Assembly (NCBI GenBank): GCA_046348995.1 | Contig: JAXMDB010000005.1 | Coordinates: 62,001 to 126,000 of the forward strand | DNA from: JANNSX01 sp046348995 | Lineage (GTDB): Bacteria > Pseudomonadota > Alphaproteobacteria > Rhizobiales > Hyphomicrobiaceae | Direction of reading: 5' to 3' | Length of the DNA stretch: 64,000 nucleotides | Shown: in pieces, positions 53,167 through 61,739 of the stretch | Position numbering within the stretch: position 1 is the first letter of the stretch | Layout: each line of letters begins with the position of its first letter | Made by a program: the position numbers and the translations under genes | Notes under the pieces: model-generated | Databases searched by the model: none | Seen by the model: only the letters and a program-made list of their open reading frames with translations | Told to the model about the DNA's origin: nothing

Positions 53167-54030
53167 ATGCTTGCGCGTTCTCTGATGACGGCGGCCGCCG
53201 TCGCTGCCGCCGTGCTATTTGCACCCACAGTGGCGCTGGCTGGCGCCGACCAGTGCGAGCCCGATAAGCTCGCGGAAAAATATCCGAGCCTTGCCAATCG
53301 CACGATCCGCATCGGCGGCGATGCGCAGACAGCGCCGTTCTTCTTCCGGGATCCGGCGAATTTCGACAACATCATCGGCGCCGATGCCGATCTGGCGCGC
53401 GCGGTCTTCGACTGTCACGGCATTAAGACAGAGTGGTTCGTCGGGGCATGGTCGGGCATCCTGCCGGCCGTCGTCGCCGATCAGGCCGACGTCTTCTTCG
53501 ACAACCTCTATTACACGCCCGAGCGCGCCAAGCAGGTCGACTACGTTCTCTACATGCAGGCAGCCACGGGCGCGCTGACGCAAGCCGGCAATCCGAAGGG
53601 CATCAAGAGTGTGGACGACTACTGCGGCAACAACATCGCCGTCGGCGTCGGCACCGTCGAGGAGCCCGTGGTGCGCAAGAAGAGCGAGGACTGCAAGGCC
53701 GCCGGCAAGGCCGAGATCAATGTCCTGACGTATCCCGATCCGGCGTCGGGTATCCGCCTCATCGAGGACGGTCGCGCCGACATCGTCATGTACGATCTCA
53801 CCGTCACGGACGAGCAGGTCAAGCAGCATCCGGACAAGTTCGCGCGCGCCTTCATGCAGCTTTCCGGCTTCAACATCGGCACCGCCGTGCGCAATGGCGA
53901 CGACGAGCTCAACAAGGCCATATTCGAGGGCCTGAAGATCTTGCAGGCGAACGGCAAGCAGGCGGAGATCTTCACGAAATACGGCATCGATCCGGCGCTC
54001 GCCGTGCCGGCGGAGATCAAGGCTGAGTGA
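53167..54030 (+). CDS. Polar-amino-acid-type ABC transporter substrate-binding protein
   Basis: 287 residues. A Sec signal peptide (MLARSLMTAAAVAAAVLFAP through ALAGA) precedes an SBP_bac_3 domain (NRTIRIGGDAQTAPFFFRDP; IIGADADLARAVFDCHGIKT; DVFFDNLYYTPERAKQVDYV). The start at 53167 follows GGGGAGGAAACAG. The ligand is probably a small polar amino acid or amine, and the protein pairs with the fused permease-ATPase 51 bases downstream. Confidence 0.92.
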   Translation: MLARSLMTAAAVAAAVLFAPTVALAGADQCEPDKLAEKYPSLANRTIRIGGDAQTAPFFFRDPANFDNIIGADADLARAVFDCHGIKTEWFVGAWSGILPAVVADQADVFFDNLYYTPERAKQVDYVLYMQAATGALTQAGNPKGIKSVDDYCGNNIAVGVGTVEEPVVRKKSEDCKAAGKAEINVLTYPDPASGIRLIEDGRADIVMYDLTVTDEQVKQHPDKFARAFMQLSGFNIGTAVRNGDDELNKAIFEGLKILQANGKQAEIFTKYGIDPALAVPAEIKAE

Positions 54031-54081
54031 GATCGTCCGAAGACGTACAATCGACCCGGTCTCAGCCTAACGGAGCAGGAG

Positions 54082-55845
54082 ATGTCCGACCGTCGGCGTT
54101 TCGGCTGGACGCTCCTGCTCATCCTCGGAGCCGGGGTTCTCGTCGCAGGTTGCGAGGGCTTCAACTGGCAGGGTGGAGACATCTCCGGCAAAGCCGAGGA
54201 TCTGCCCTGGTTTGTCGAGCTACCGCGCTATGTCTTCTCGCCCTTCTTGCTCAAGGGGGCCTGGGTTGCCATCGAAATCGCCGTCGTCTCGATGGCGATC
54301 GGCGTGATGCTCGGATTGGTCCTGGCACTCATGCGGCTCTCCTCTTTCTGGCTGGTCAGTGCGCTCGCCTGGTTCTACATCTGGTTCGTGCGCGGCACGC
54401 CGCAGCTCCTGCAACTTGTCTTCATCTTCAATGCGCTGCCGCAGTGGGGCATCAAGCTCGACATCTTTTCCGCCGCCGTCGTCGGCTTCGCGCTGAACGA
54501 GGCGGCCTTCTCTGCCGAGCTCATACGCGGTGGCATCGTGTCGGTGTCGCGGAACCAATCGATCGCTGCTGCGTCGCTCGGCATGGGATGGCTGACGACG
54601 CTCCGTCGCATCGTGCTGCCGCAAGCCATGCGCACGATTTTACCGGGTCTAGCCAACGACACGATCAGCATGATCAAGCTGACGTCCATTGCCTCGGTCA
54701 TCTTCGTCAACGATCTGACCTTTCGCGCACAACAGATCGTGGCGCAGAACTTCAAGTTCTTCACGGTCTTCGCCGCCGCCGGAATTATCTATCTCGCCAT
54801 CACCAGTGCGATCTCTCTGCTGCAGATCTGGCTCGAGCGGCGCTTTGATTGGGAACGGGACAAGAGCGGCGGCGCATCCCTCACGGACCGGATGCTGGGT
54901 GTCGGACTGCGTCAGCCTTCGATCGTCGAAACTCCGGTTCCGGCACCTGTAAGACGCGGAGACAAAGCGCCAGCCCTCCCGCAGGAGCTCGGACACGATT
55001 GGATCGAAGATCTCCTCGCCGAGACACCTGTCAAAGCCAGGCAAGGCGAGACGTTCGTCGTTTGCCGCAACGTTTGGAAATCCTACGGCGGTCGTGAGGT
55101 GCTTCGCGGCATCGATTTCGACGTACAGCGCGGGGAGGTCGTCACGATCCTCGGCCCGAGCGGCTCGGGCAAGAGCACACTGTTGCGTATGATCAATCAC
55201 CTGGAGCCGATGGATAAGGGCGAGGTGATCGTCGACGGCTCGCCCGTCGGCTACATACGCATGGGGGACGGTCCAAAGCCGTCGTCCAATGTCGCCAAGG
55301 CGCGTGCGGATGCGCGCATCGGCATGGTGTTCCAGCACTTCAACTTGTTCAATCACCTCTCATCGATCGAGAATGTGATCGAGGCGCCGATCCGCGTGCA
55401 CGGGGTGGCTGAGAAGAGCGCGAGAAAGCTCGGGACCGCGCTCTTGACCAGCGTCGGCCTCAGCCGCCACATCGACCACATGCCGCACAGGCTCTCAGGG
55501 GGCCAGCAGCAGCGCGTCGCCATCGCTCGCGCGCTCGCCATCCGGCCGAAGCTCATGCTGTTCGACGAGCCGACCTCGGCCCTCGACCCCGAGCTCGTCG
55601 GCGAGGTGCTGGCGGTGATGCGCCGTCTCGCGGAAGCGGGCATGACAATGATCGTCGTCACCCACGAAATCCGTTTTGCCCGAGAGGTCGCCGATCGCGT
55701 CGTCTTCATGGATGGAGGCGAGATCATCGAGCAGGGAGCGCCGGCGCAAGTCATCGATGCACCCCAGCACGAGCGCACGCGCCGGTTCTTGCGGATGGTC
55801 GAGCGCGAGGAAGAGGGGGGCGAGGTGCTTGCCGGCGCGGTCTGA
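54082..55845 (+). CDS. Amino-acid ABC transporter, permease and ATPase fused in one chain
   Basis: 587 residues. Residues about 1-260 are a HisM/GlnP-type permease with the EAA loop (IAAASLGMGWLTTLRRIVLP). A linker (about 265-320) leads to a complete HisP/GlnQ-type ATPase: Walker A LGPSGSGKST, signature LSGGQQQRVAIARALAI, Walker B LMLFDEPTSALDP and the H-loop VVTHE. Usually these are separate genes. A homodimer would provide two permease and two ATPase domains, a complete transporter core. The N-terminus also has a lipobox-like VAGC within the first membrane segment. Confidence 0.95.
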   Translation: MSDRRRFGWTLLLILGAGVLVAGCEGFNWQGGDISGKAEDLPWFVELPRYVFSPFLLKGAWVAIEIAVVSMAIGVMLGLVLALMRLSSFWLVSALAWFYIWFVRGTPQLLQLVFIFNALPQWGIKLDIFSAAVVGFALNEAAFSAELIRGGIVSVSRNQSIAAASLGMGWLTTLRRIVLPQAMRTILPGLANDTISMIKLTSIASVIFVNDLTFRAQQIVAQNFKFFTVFAAAGIIYLAITSAISLLQIWLERRFDWERDKSGGASLTDRMLGVGLRQPSIVETPVPAPVRRGDKAPALPQELGHDWIEDLLAETPVKARQGETFVVCRNVWKSYGGREVLRGIDFDVQRGEVVTILGPSGSGKSTLLRMINHLEPMDKGEVIVDGSPVGYIRMGDGPKPSSNVAKARADARIGMVFQHFNLFNHLSSIENVIEAPIRVHGVAEKSARKLGTALLTSVGLSRHIDHMPHRLSGGQQQRVAIARALAIRPKLMLFDEPTSALDPELVGEVLAVMRRLAEAGMTMIVVTHEIRFAREVADRVVFMDGGEIIEQGAPAQVIDAPQHERTRRFLRMVEREEEGGEVLAGAV

Positions 55846-55860
55846 GGTGTTGCCATTCAC

Positions 55861-55885
55861 GGCCCGCGACCGAGACATGCGGGCC
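55861..55885 (+). terminator. Hairpin after the fused ABC gene
   Basis: A perfect 7-bp GC stem (GGCCCGC / GCGGGCC) with an 11-base loop, 16 bases after the stop. No T-run follows, so termination would be weak; it separates the transporter from the dehydrogenase genes. Confidence 0.4.
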
Positions 55886-56001
55886 GGGGTGGGCGGACCG
55901 ATGGGTATCCATATAGTGTAAGGGCCTCGGGCCTGATTGCAGGTACGGCCACCGGCATCGTCAGCGCCCGAGGTCTGGCGATCTTTTTGAGGAGCTGCCG
56001 T

Positions 56002-56970
56002 ATGCAACTCTCACGTGACGAGCTGATCCGCGCGTATCGCTCCATGCGCACGATCCGCGCCTTCGAGGATCGCTGCGCCCAGGAGATCGGGACCGGAGAT
56101 ATTCCCGGCTCGGTGCATCTCTACGCTGGCGAGGAGGCGTCCGGCGTCGGCGTCTGCATGCACTTGGGCGACAAGGACGTGATCGCCTCGACGCATCGCG
56201 GCCACGGCCATTGCATCGCCAAGGGCTGCGATGTCGAGGCGATGATGGCGGAGATCTTCGGCAAGGCGACGGGTACCTGCAAGGGCAAGGGCGGCTCGAT
56301 GCACATCGCCGATCTGTCGAAGGGCATGCTCGGCGCCAATGGCATCGTTGGCGGGGGGCCACCGCTCATCTGCGGCGCGGCGCTGACGGCCAAGACGCTG
56401 AAGACCGGCGGCGTCGCCGTCTGCTTCATGGGCGATGGCGCCTTCAACCAGGGCACGACGGCAGAGTCGATGAACCTTGCCAAGGTTTGGAATCTGCCGG
56501 CGATCTTCGTGGTCGAGAACAACGGCTTCGGCGAGGCGACGAAAACCGAGTTCGCGACCGCCGGTGACATCACGGCGCGCTGCGCGGCCTATGGCATCCC
56601 GACGCAAGAAATCGACGGCCGCGATCTCTTCGCCGTCTACCAGGCGGCCGGCGAAGCGATCGCGCGGGCGCGCGCCGGCGGCGGCCCCTCCGTGCTGCAC
56701 ACCCGTGTCCCGCGCTTCTATGGCCACTTCTCCGGCGATGCCGAGACGTATCGTACGGCGGAGGAGAAGGCGCGCATCCGGCGCGACGAGGATTGCCTCA
56801 AATTCTTCCGCACGCGCGTAACCGAGGCGGGGCTGCTCGACATGTCCCAACTCGACGGCGTCGACGCGGAGGTGGCGGCCTTGATCGACCGCTCCGTGAA
56901 GGCGGCGCGCGCGGCCCCAGTGCCCGATCCGATAGAGGTCACGACGGACGTCTACGTCCGCTACGCCTGA
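56002..56970 (+). CDS. acoA: Thiamine-dependent 2-oxoacid/acetoin dehydrogenase E1 alpha
   Basis: 322 residues. The TPP-binding motif starts at GDGAFNQGTTAESMNLAKVW and ends VVENNGFG. The N-terminus (IRAYRSMRTIRAFEDRCAQE) and HRGHGHCIAKG are typical of PdhA/AcoA. The short length and neighbouring E2-hydrolase favour the acetoin-dehydrogenase subfamily over pyruvate dehydrogenase. Start at 56002 rather than 55987. First of three clustered subunits; the real substrate may be another 2-oxo or acyloin compound made by this pathway. Confidence 0.9.
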   Translation: MQLSRDELIRAYRSMRTIRAFEDRCAQEIGTGDIPGSVHLYAGEEASGVGVCMHLGDKDVIASTHRGHGHCIAKGCDVEAMMAEIFGKATGTCKGKGGSMHIADLSKGMLGANGIVGGGPPLICGAALTAKTLKTGGVAVCFMGDGAFNQGTTAESMNLAKVWNLPAIFVVENNGFGEATKTEFATAGDITARCAAYGIPTQEIDGRDLFAVYQAAGEAIARARAGGGPSVLHTRVPRFYGHFSGDAETYRTAEEKARIRRDEDCLKFFRTRVTEAGLLDMSQLDGVDAEVAALIDRSVKAARAAPVPDPIEVTTDVYVRYA

Positions 56971-57011
56971 CGTGCACTTCATTGCCACGACGATAACCGC
57001 GCGAGACGCCC

Positions 57012-58022
57012 ATGCCCGAGAAAACCATCCGCCAGGCGCTGAACGAGGCCTTGAAGCAGGAGATGCGCCGCGATCCGCGCGTCGTCATCATGGGCGAGGA
57101 TGTGACCGGTGGAGCCGGCACGGGCGTGGATGATGCCTGGGGCGGCGCTTTCGGCGTCACCAAGGGCATCTTGGGCGAGTTCGGCCGCGAGCGGATTCTC
57201 GACACGCCGATCACTGAGAGCGCCTTCGTCGGCGCGGCGGCGGGCGCGGCGGCGACCGGCCTCCGGCCCGTCGCCGAGATCATGTTCGTCGACTTCATGG
57301 GCGTCTGCCTCGATCAGCTCATGAACCAGGCGGCGAAGTTCCGCTACATGTTCGGCGGCAAGGCGGTGACGCCGATGGTGCTGCGCGCGACCTTCGGCGC
57401 CGGCCGCCGCTCGGCCGCCCAGCACAGCCAGGCCCTCTATTCGATGTTCACGCATGTGCCCGGCTTGAAGGTCGTCGTGCCCTCGAACGCCTACGATGCC
57501 AAGGGGCTCCTCACCCAGGCGATCCGCGATGACGATCCGGTGATCTTCCTCGAGCACAAGCTCATGTACGACGACAAGGGCGAGGTGCCGGACGGTGCCT
57601 ACACGGTGCCGTTCGGCGAGGCCAATGTCGTGCGCGAGGGCAAGCATGCGACGATCATCGCCATCGGGCGTATGGTGCAGATGGCGCAGACGGCGGCCGC
57701 ACGCCTCGCCAAGCAAGGCATCGAGGTGACGATCGTCGACCCGCGCACCACCTCGCCGTTGGACGAGGACACGATCCTCGAGATGGTGGAGGAGACCGGC
57801 CGGGCCGTCATCGTGGACGAGTCGACCCCACGCTGCTCGATGGCGTCGGACATTTCGTCCATCATCGCCGAGAAGGCCTTCGATGCCCTGGAAGCCCCGA
57901 TCGTAAAGGTGACGGCGCCGCATGCGCCAGTGCCCTATGCGCCTTCACTCGAGGACGTCTACGTGCCCTCGCCCGAGCGCATCGAGGCGGCGGTGATGAA
58001 GGTCATGGGCAAGAAGGGCTAA
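57012..58022 (+). CDS. acoB: 2-oxoacid/acetoin dehydrogenase E1 beta
   Basis: 336 residues, PdhB/AcoB family. N-terminal TIRQALNEALKQEMRRDPRV and VIMGEDVTGGAGTGVDDAWG precede the TPP-cofactor region. The C-terminal transketolase domain has GRMVQMAQTAAARLAKQGIE and VDPRTTSPLDEDTIL. It pairs with the preceding subunit (41-base gap) to form an alpha2beta2 E1. Ends five bases before the E2 gene. Confidence 0.93.
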   Translation: MPEKTIRQALNEALKQEMRRDPRVVIMGEDVTGGAGTGVDDAWGGAFGVTKGILGEFGRERILDTPITESAFVGAAAGAAATGLRPVAEIMFVDFMGVCLDQLMNQAAKFRYMFGGKAVTPMVLRATFGAGRRSAAQHSQALYSMFTHVPGLKVVVPSNAYDAKGLLTQAIRDDDPVIFLEHKLMYDDKGEVPDGAYTVPFGEANVVREGKHATIIAIGRMVQMAQTAAARLAKQGIEVTIVDPRTTSPLDEDTILEMVEETGRAVIVDESTPRCSMASDISSIIAEKAFDALEAPIVKVTAPHAPVPYAPSLEDVYVPSPERIEAAVMKVMGKKG

Positions 58023-58027
58023 TCCAG

Positions 58028-59155
58028 ATGGCCGATCGGATCACGGCTGTGACGATGCCGCGCTGGGGCATGGTGATGACCGAAGGGCAGGTGGCAGGCT
58101 GGCTTGCTCCCGAGGGCGGCGCGGTCAAGGCCGGCGAGGCCGTTGTCGAGATCGAGACGACGAAGATCACGAACGTGATGGAGGCCTCCGCCGGCGGTGT
58201 GCTGAGGCGCCAGGTGGTGGCGCCGGGGACCGTTGCTCCATGCGGCGCGATCATCGGCGTGATTGCAGCGCCGGACGTCCCGGACGCCGAGATCGATGCG
58301 TTCGTCACCGAGCATCAGTCGCACTTTGCATCGAGCGGCGATGCCGCGGCGGCGGGGCCAACATCCCGCATCGTCGAAGCGGGCGAGCATCGGTTGAATG
58401 TGCTCACGCTGGGCGAAGGGGACGGCACGCCGATCGTGCTCGTGCATGGCTACGGCGGCGATCTGTCGAGCTGGATGTTCAATCAAGCCGAGCTTGCGCA
58501 AGGCCGGGCCGTGCATGCGCTGGATCTTCCGTCCCACGGGGGCTCGCCGATCGTCGACATGGCGGGCGGGCCGCGCATGCTTGCCAAGGCGGTTGTCGCT
58601 TTGCTGGATGCGCTCGGCATTGCGAAGGCCCATCTCGTCGGCCATTCGCTCGGCGGCGCGATCGGGCTGATCCTCGCCGGTCGCCACGCCGATCGGCTCG
58701 CCTCGCTGACGCTGATCGCGCCGGGTGGGATCGGGCCGGAAATCTCGACCGAGTTCTTGCGCGGCTTCGCGGCGGCGGAGAAGCGCAAGGAGATGAAGCA
58801 GGCGCTCGGTCTGCTGTTCGCCGACGCCGATCAAGTGTCGCGCGACATGGTCGATGCTTCGCTCAAATACAAACGCCTCGACGGCGTTCCGGCCGCGCTG
58901 GAGGTGCTTCTGGGGTCGATGCTCGACGGCGATGCCCAGAAGACCGGGCTGCGCGAGGTGCTGACGAGCACGAAGGTGCCGACGCAGGTGATCTGGGGTT
59001 CGCAGGACAAGATCATCCCGGCCTCGCAGGCGGAAGGTTTGCCGCCGAACGTCGCGGTGCATCTTCTTCCCAACGTCGGTCACATGCCGATGATGGAGAC
59101 GGCGTCCGAGGTAACGAAGCTCGTCGCCGAGCACGTTGCGCGCCACGGAGGATAG
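58028..59155 (+). CDS. acoC: Lipoyl domain-alpha/beta hydrolase fusion (AcoC-like E2)
   Basis: 375 residues. A lipoyl domain (residues about 5-80) has the lipoylated Lys46 in VEIETTKITNVMEAS. An alpha/beta-hydrolase domain follows (oxyanion VLVHGYGGDLSSW, nucleophile Ser in LVGHSLGGAIGL, late His in NVGHMPMMET). This replaces the usual acyltransferase domain, a layout known from acetoin dehydrogenase AcoC. No E3 (lipoamide dehydrogenase) gene is present, so E3 must be borrowed from another complex. Confidence 0.9.
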   Translation: MADRITAVTMPRWGMVMTEGQVAGWLAPEGGAVKAGEAVVEIETTKITNVMEASAGGVLRRQVVAPGTVAPCGAIIGVIAAPDVPDAEIDAFVTEHQSHFASSGDAAAAGPTSRIVEAGEHRLNVLTLGEGDGTPIVLVHGYGGDLSSWMFNQAELAQGRAVHALDLPSHGGSPIVDMAGGPRMLAKAVVALLDALGIAKAHLVGHSLGGAIGLILAGRHADRLASLTLIAPGGIGPEISTEFLRGFAAAEKRKEMKQALGLLFADADQVSRDMVDASLKYKRLDGVPAALEVLLGSMLDGDAQKTGLREVLTSTKVPTQVIWGSQDKIIPASQAEGLPPNVAVHLLPNVGHMPMMETASEVTKLVAEHVARHGG

Positions 59156-59158
59156 GCG

Positions 59159-59692
59159 ATGGCGACACGAGGCATTCCGGGGCTCGCAGGAGGCGAGCAC
59201 ATCGGCATCACGGTGCCGGACCTCAGGCAAGCTGTTGACTTCTTCGTCAACGTCATCGGCTGCGACTTCGTCTTCGATGGCGGCGACTTCACCGGCGATC
59301 CTGAATTCATGACGACCTCGCTCGGCGTGCACCCACAGGCGCGTCTCAAGTACTGCTTTCTGCGCTGCAAGACGGGCCTCAACTTCGAGGTCTTCGAGTA
59401 CGCTAGCCCAGACCAGTGCACGACACCGCCCAAGAACAGCGACATCGGCGGCCACCACATCTGCTTCTATGTCGACGACATTCATGCAGCGATCGCACAT
59501 TTGAAGGCGCACGGCGTCAGGGTGATGGGCGAGCCCGACCACATCACGCAAGGCAACGCCGCTGGGTCCTGGTGGGTGTATTTCCTGGCCCCCTGGGGCC
59601 TTCAGCTCGAGCTCGTGAGCTACCCCAACGGCAAGGGCTACGAGAAGGGCGCAAAGCACATACTCTGGCATCCCAAACACCCGGATCGCTGA
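59159..59692 (+). CDS. VOC (glyoxalase/dioxygenase-fold) family protein
   Basis: 177 residues with two beta-alpha-beta-beta-beta modules: GEHIGITVPDLRQAVDFFVN (metal His) and GGHHICFYVDDIHAAIAHLK (second His), ending LQLELVSYP (metal Glu). Members are glyoxalases, ring-cleavage dioxygenases, epimerases or fosfomycin-resistance-like enzymes; the reaction cannot be told from sequence. Four-base gap after the E2-hydrolase gene and two bases before the GMC gene, so it is co-transcribed. Confidence 0.88.
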   Translation: MATRGIPGLAGGEHIGITVPDLRQAVDFFVNVIGCDFVFDGGDFTGDPEFMTTSLGVHPQARLKYCFLRCKTGLNFEVFEYASPDQCTTPPKNSDIGGHHICFYVDDIHAAIAHLKAHGVRVMGEPDHITQGNAAGSWWVYFLAPWGLQLELVSYPNGKGYEKGAKHILWHPKHPDR

Positions 59693-59694
59693 GC

Positions 59695-61284
59695 ATGGCC
59701 GTCCTGGAGACAGACGTCCTCGTCATCGGCGCTGGATTGTCGGGTGCCGTGGTGACGAAGCGCCTCGCGGAGGCGGGCATCGCCGTCACGTGCCTCGAGC
59801 AAGGCCGCCGCTGGAGCGCCGAGGACTATCGCGGGCCTCACGACGACTGGGAGCTATCGGCGATGGGGCCGTGGCATCCAAGTCCCAATGTGCGTCAGCT
59901 GCCCGAAGACTATCCGATCGACGATACGTCGTCCGACATGAAGCCGCTGCTGTTCAATGGTGTGGGCGGGTCGACGGTCCTCTATGGCGCCTTCTGGATG
60001 CGCATGCTGCCGTCCGACTTCCGCGTGCGCTCGCTTGACGGCGTTGCCGACGACTGGCCGATCGCCTACGAGGAGCTGGCGCCCTACTATGACCGCGTCG
60101 ATGCGGATTTCGGTGCATCCGGCATTGCCAACGATCCGGCCTATCCGGAACGTCCGGAATACCCGATGCCGCCGCTGCCGATCGGAGCCTGGGGTGAGAA
60201 GGTCGCCGCTGCGCACAACCGGCTCGGCTGGCATTGGTGGCCGGGGTCGAACGCGATCGCCTCGCGACCCTATCGCGGGCGCAGGCCTTGCGTGCAGCGA
60301 AGTGCGTGCGGCATGGGCTGCAGCGAGGGTGCGAAAGCCTCCGTCGACATCACGCATTGGCCGGAGGCGGAGAAGCTCGGCGCCAAGCTCATCACCGGTG
60401 CCCGCGTCTCGCGCCTCACGATGGCCAAGGACGGTCGGGTGGATGGCGCAATCTATCGTCTGCGCGACGGCAGCGAGAGTAGCGTAAAGACGCGCGCTGT
60501 CGTGCTGGCCGCCAGCGCCATCGGCACGGCACGGTTGCTGCTGATGTCAGCCGAAGGCGGCCTTGCGAACTCATCGGGGCTCGTCGGCAAGCGGCTGATG
60601 ATGCACCCCTTCACGCGCGCGGTCGGCTTTTTCGACGAGCCGCTCGGCTCGACGCAGGGGCACTGGGGGCAGAGCCTCTATTCCATGGAATTCGCAGAGA
60701 CGGATACCTCGCGCGGCTTCGTGCGCGGTGCGAAATGGAATCTCACGCCATCGGGAGGACCGCTTGGTGCTGCACTCTTCCCGTGGGACGACGGGCCGTC
60801 ATGGGGCGCGCAGGTTCACGATCGCGTCGGTCAATGGCTCGGGCGCTCGACGATTTGGGGCATCTCCTGCGAGGATCTCCCCGAGGAGCGCAACACCGTG
60901 ACGCTCGATCCGCGTGTGGTGGACAGCGATGGCAATCCGGCCGTCCGCATGACCTACAGCCTCTCGGAGAACTCAAAGGCGATGCTCGCCTTCAACCTTC
61001 AACAGGTCATTGAGTCGCTTGAGGCGGCGGGTGCGCATCGCGTGATCTCGCGTCCCTTCATGGGGGATTTCGGTTGGCATCCGCTCGGGACGTGCCGCAT
61101 GGGCGATGATAAGGCCACCTCCGTCGTTGATCGGTGGGGACGCAGCCACGACATTCCAAACTTGTTCATCGCCGACGGGAGCGTTCTGGTGACAGGCTCG
61201 TCGGTCAATCCATCGAATACAATCGCCGCGCTGGCGCTCAGAACCGCCGATCACATCGTCGCCACGCGTGGGGTCAAACCATGA
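59695..61284 (+). CDS. GMC-family oxidoreductase, FAD dehydrogenase subunit
   Basis: 529 residues. The N-terminal FAD motif DVLVIGAGLSGAVVTKRLAE is followed by VGGSTVLYGAFWMRML. The C-terminal GMC domain has LGTCRMGDD with the catalytic His just before, and SVNPSNTIAALALRTADHIV. The Cys-containing QRSACGMGCSEGAKAS segment resembles gluconate/fructose dehydrogenase-type large subunits. The start at 59695 is two bases after the VOC stop. It overlaps a small protein that looks like its partner subunit. Oxidises an alcohol or hydroxy-acid, probably passing electrons to a cytochrome. Confidence 0.92.
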   Translation: MAVLETDVLVIGAGLSGAVVTKRLAEAGIAVTCLEQGRRWSAEDYRGPHDDWELSAMGPWHPSPNVRQLPEDYPIDDTSSDMKPLLFNGVGGSTVLYGAFWMRMLPSDFRVRSLDGVADDWPIAYEELAPYYDRVDADFGASGIANDPAYPERPEYPMPPLPIGAWGEKVAAAHNRLGWHWWPGSNAIASRPYRGRRPCVQRSACGMGCSEGAKASVDITHWPEAEKLGAKLITGARVSRLTMAKDGRVDGAIYRLRDGSESSVKTRAVVLAASAIGTARLLLMSAEGGLANSSGLVGKRLMMHPFTRAVGFFDEPLGSTQGHWGQSLYSMEFAETDTSRGFVRGAKWNLTPSGGPLGAALFPWDDGPSWGAQVHDRVGQWLGRSTIWGISCEDLPEERNTVTLDPRVVDSDGNPAVRMTYSLSENSKAMLAFNLQQVIESLEAAGAHRVISRPFMGDFGWHPLGTCRMGDDKATSVVDRWGRSHDIPNLFIADGSVLVTGSSVNPSNTIAALALRTADHIVATRGVKP

Positions 61285-61694
61285 CCGCGATCGGACTTGA
61301 GACCCGCCGCGCTATCGCAATGTTGGCCGACGTGATGATCCCGCGCACATCTGCGATGCCTGGCGCTCACGACATCGCGCTTGCTGACGCGCCGCTCGAT
61401 CGTGTGCTGAAACACCGGCCGGACCTAGCGCCGATGCTCGACGCGCTTCCGGAGCTTGGGCCCAACGAGACGGTCGAGGCCTATCTTACGCGTCTCGATA
61501 CTGCGGAGGGGCGGCTCTATCAGGCGCTTCTACAGGCCGTGCTAGGCGCCTATTACATGCATCCCGAGGTGAAGCGGCGACTCGGGTATCACGGGCAGCA
61601 GGCCGTGACGCTCCCGCGTGGCGGCTTCGGCGGTGAGGAGCTTATCGAGAGCATGATGAGCCAGTCGCCGAGGTATCGTAATCCGGCATCGTAA
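61281..61694 (+). CDS. Small subunit of the GMC dehydrogenase (gluconate 2-dehydrogenase subunit 3-like)
   Basis: 137 residues, overlapping the GMC stop by four bases (ATGA). It shows the family pattern of a Thr/Arg-rich start (GLETRRAIAMLADVMIPRTS), LPELGPNETVEAYL in the middle and YYMHPEVKRRLGYHGQQAVT near the end (Y-HP-V---LGY-G). In gluconate/fructose dehydrogenases the small subunit helps mature or export the FAD subunit. No Tat signal is visible here, so the complex may be cytoplasmic. Assignment rests on context plus weak motifs. Confidence 0.7.
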   Translation: MTAIGLETRRAIAMLADVMIPRTSAMPGAHDIALADAPLDRVLKHRPDLAPMLDALPELGPNETVEAYLTRLDTAEGRLYQALLQAVLGAYYMHPEVKRRLGYHGQQAVTLPRGGFGGEELIESMMSQSPRYRNPAS

Positions 61695-61739
61695 GGCGGG
61701 CTGAGCCCAGGCGGAGAGCGCCGAACGACGCGGCGACGC

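Noticed and set aside
55906..55911. TATCCA half-site upstream of the E1 alpha gene as a fifth GntR operator
   Set aside because: The partner half at the required 4-base spacing (GACCGA) does not match TGGATA, so only a half-site remains.
58019..59680. A 553-codon reverse-strand frame opposite the lipoyl-hydrolase and VOC genes
   Set aside because: His/Arg-rich shadow translation without domains; the forward-strand genes have clear catalytic motifs.
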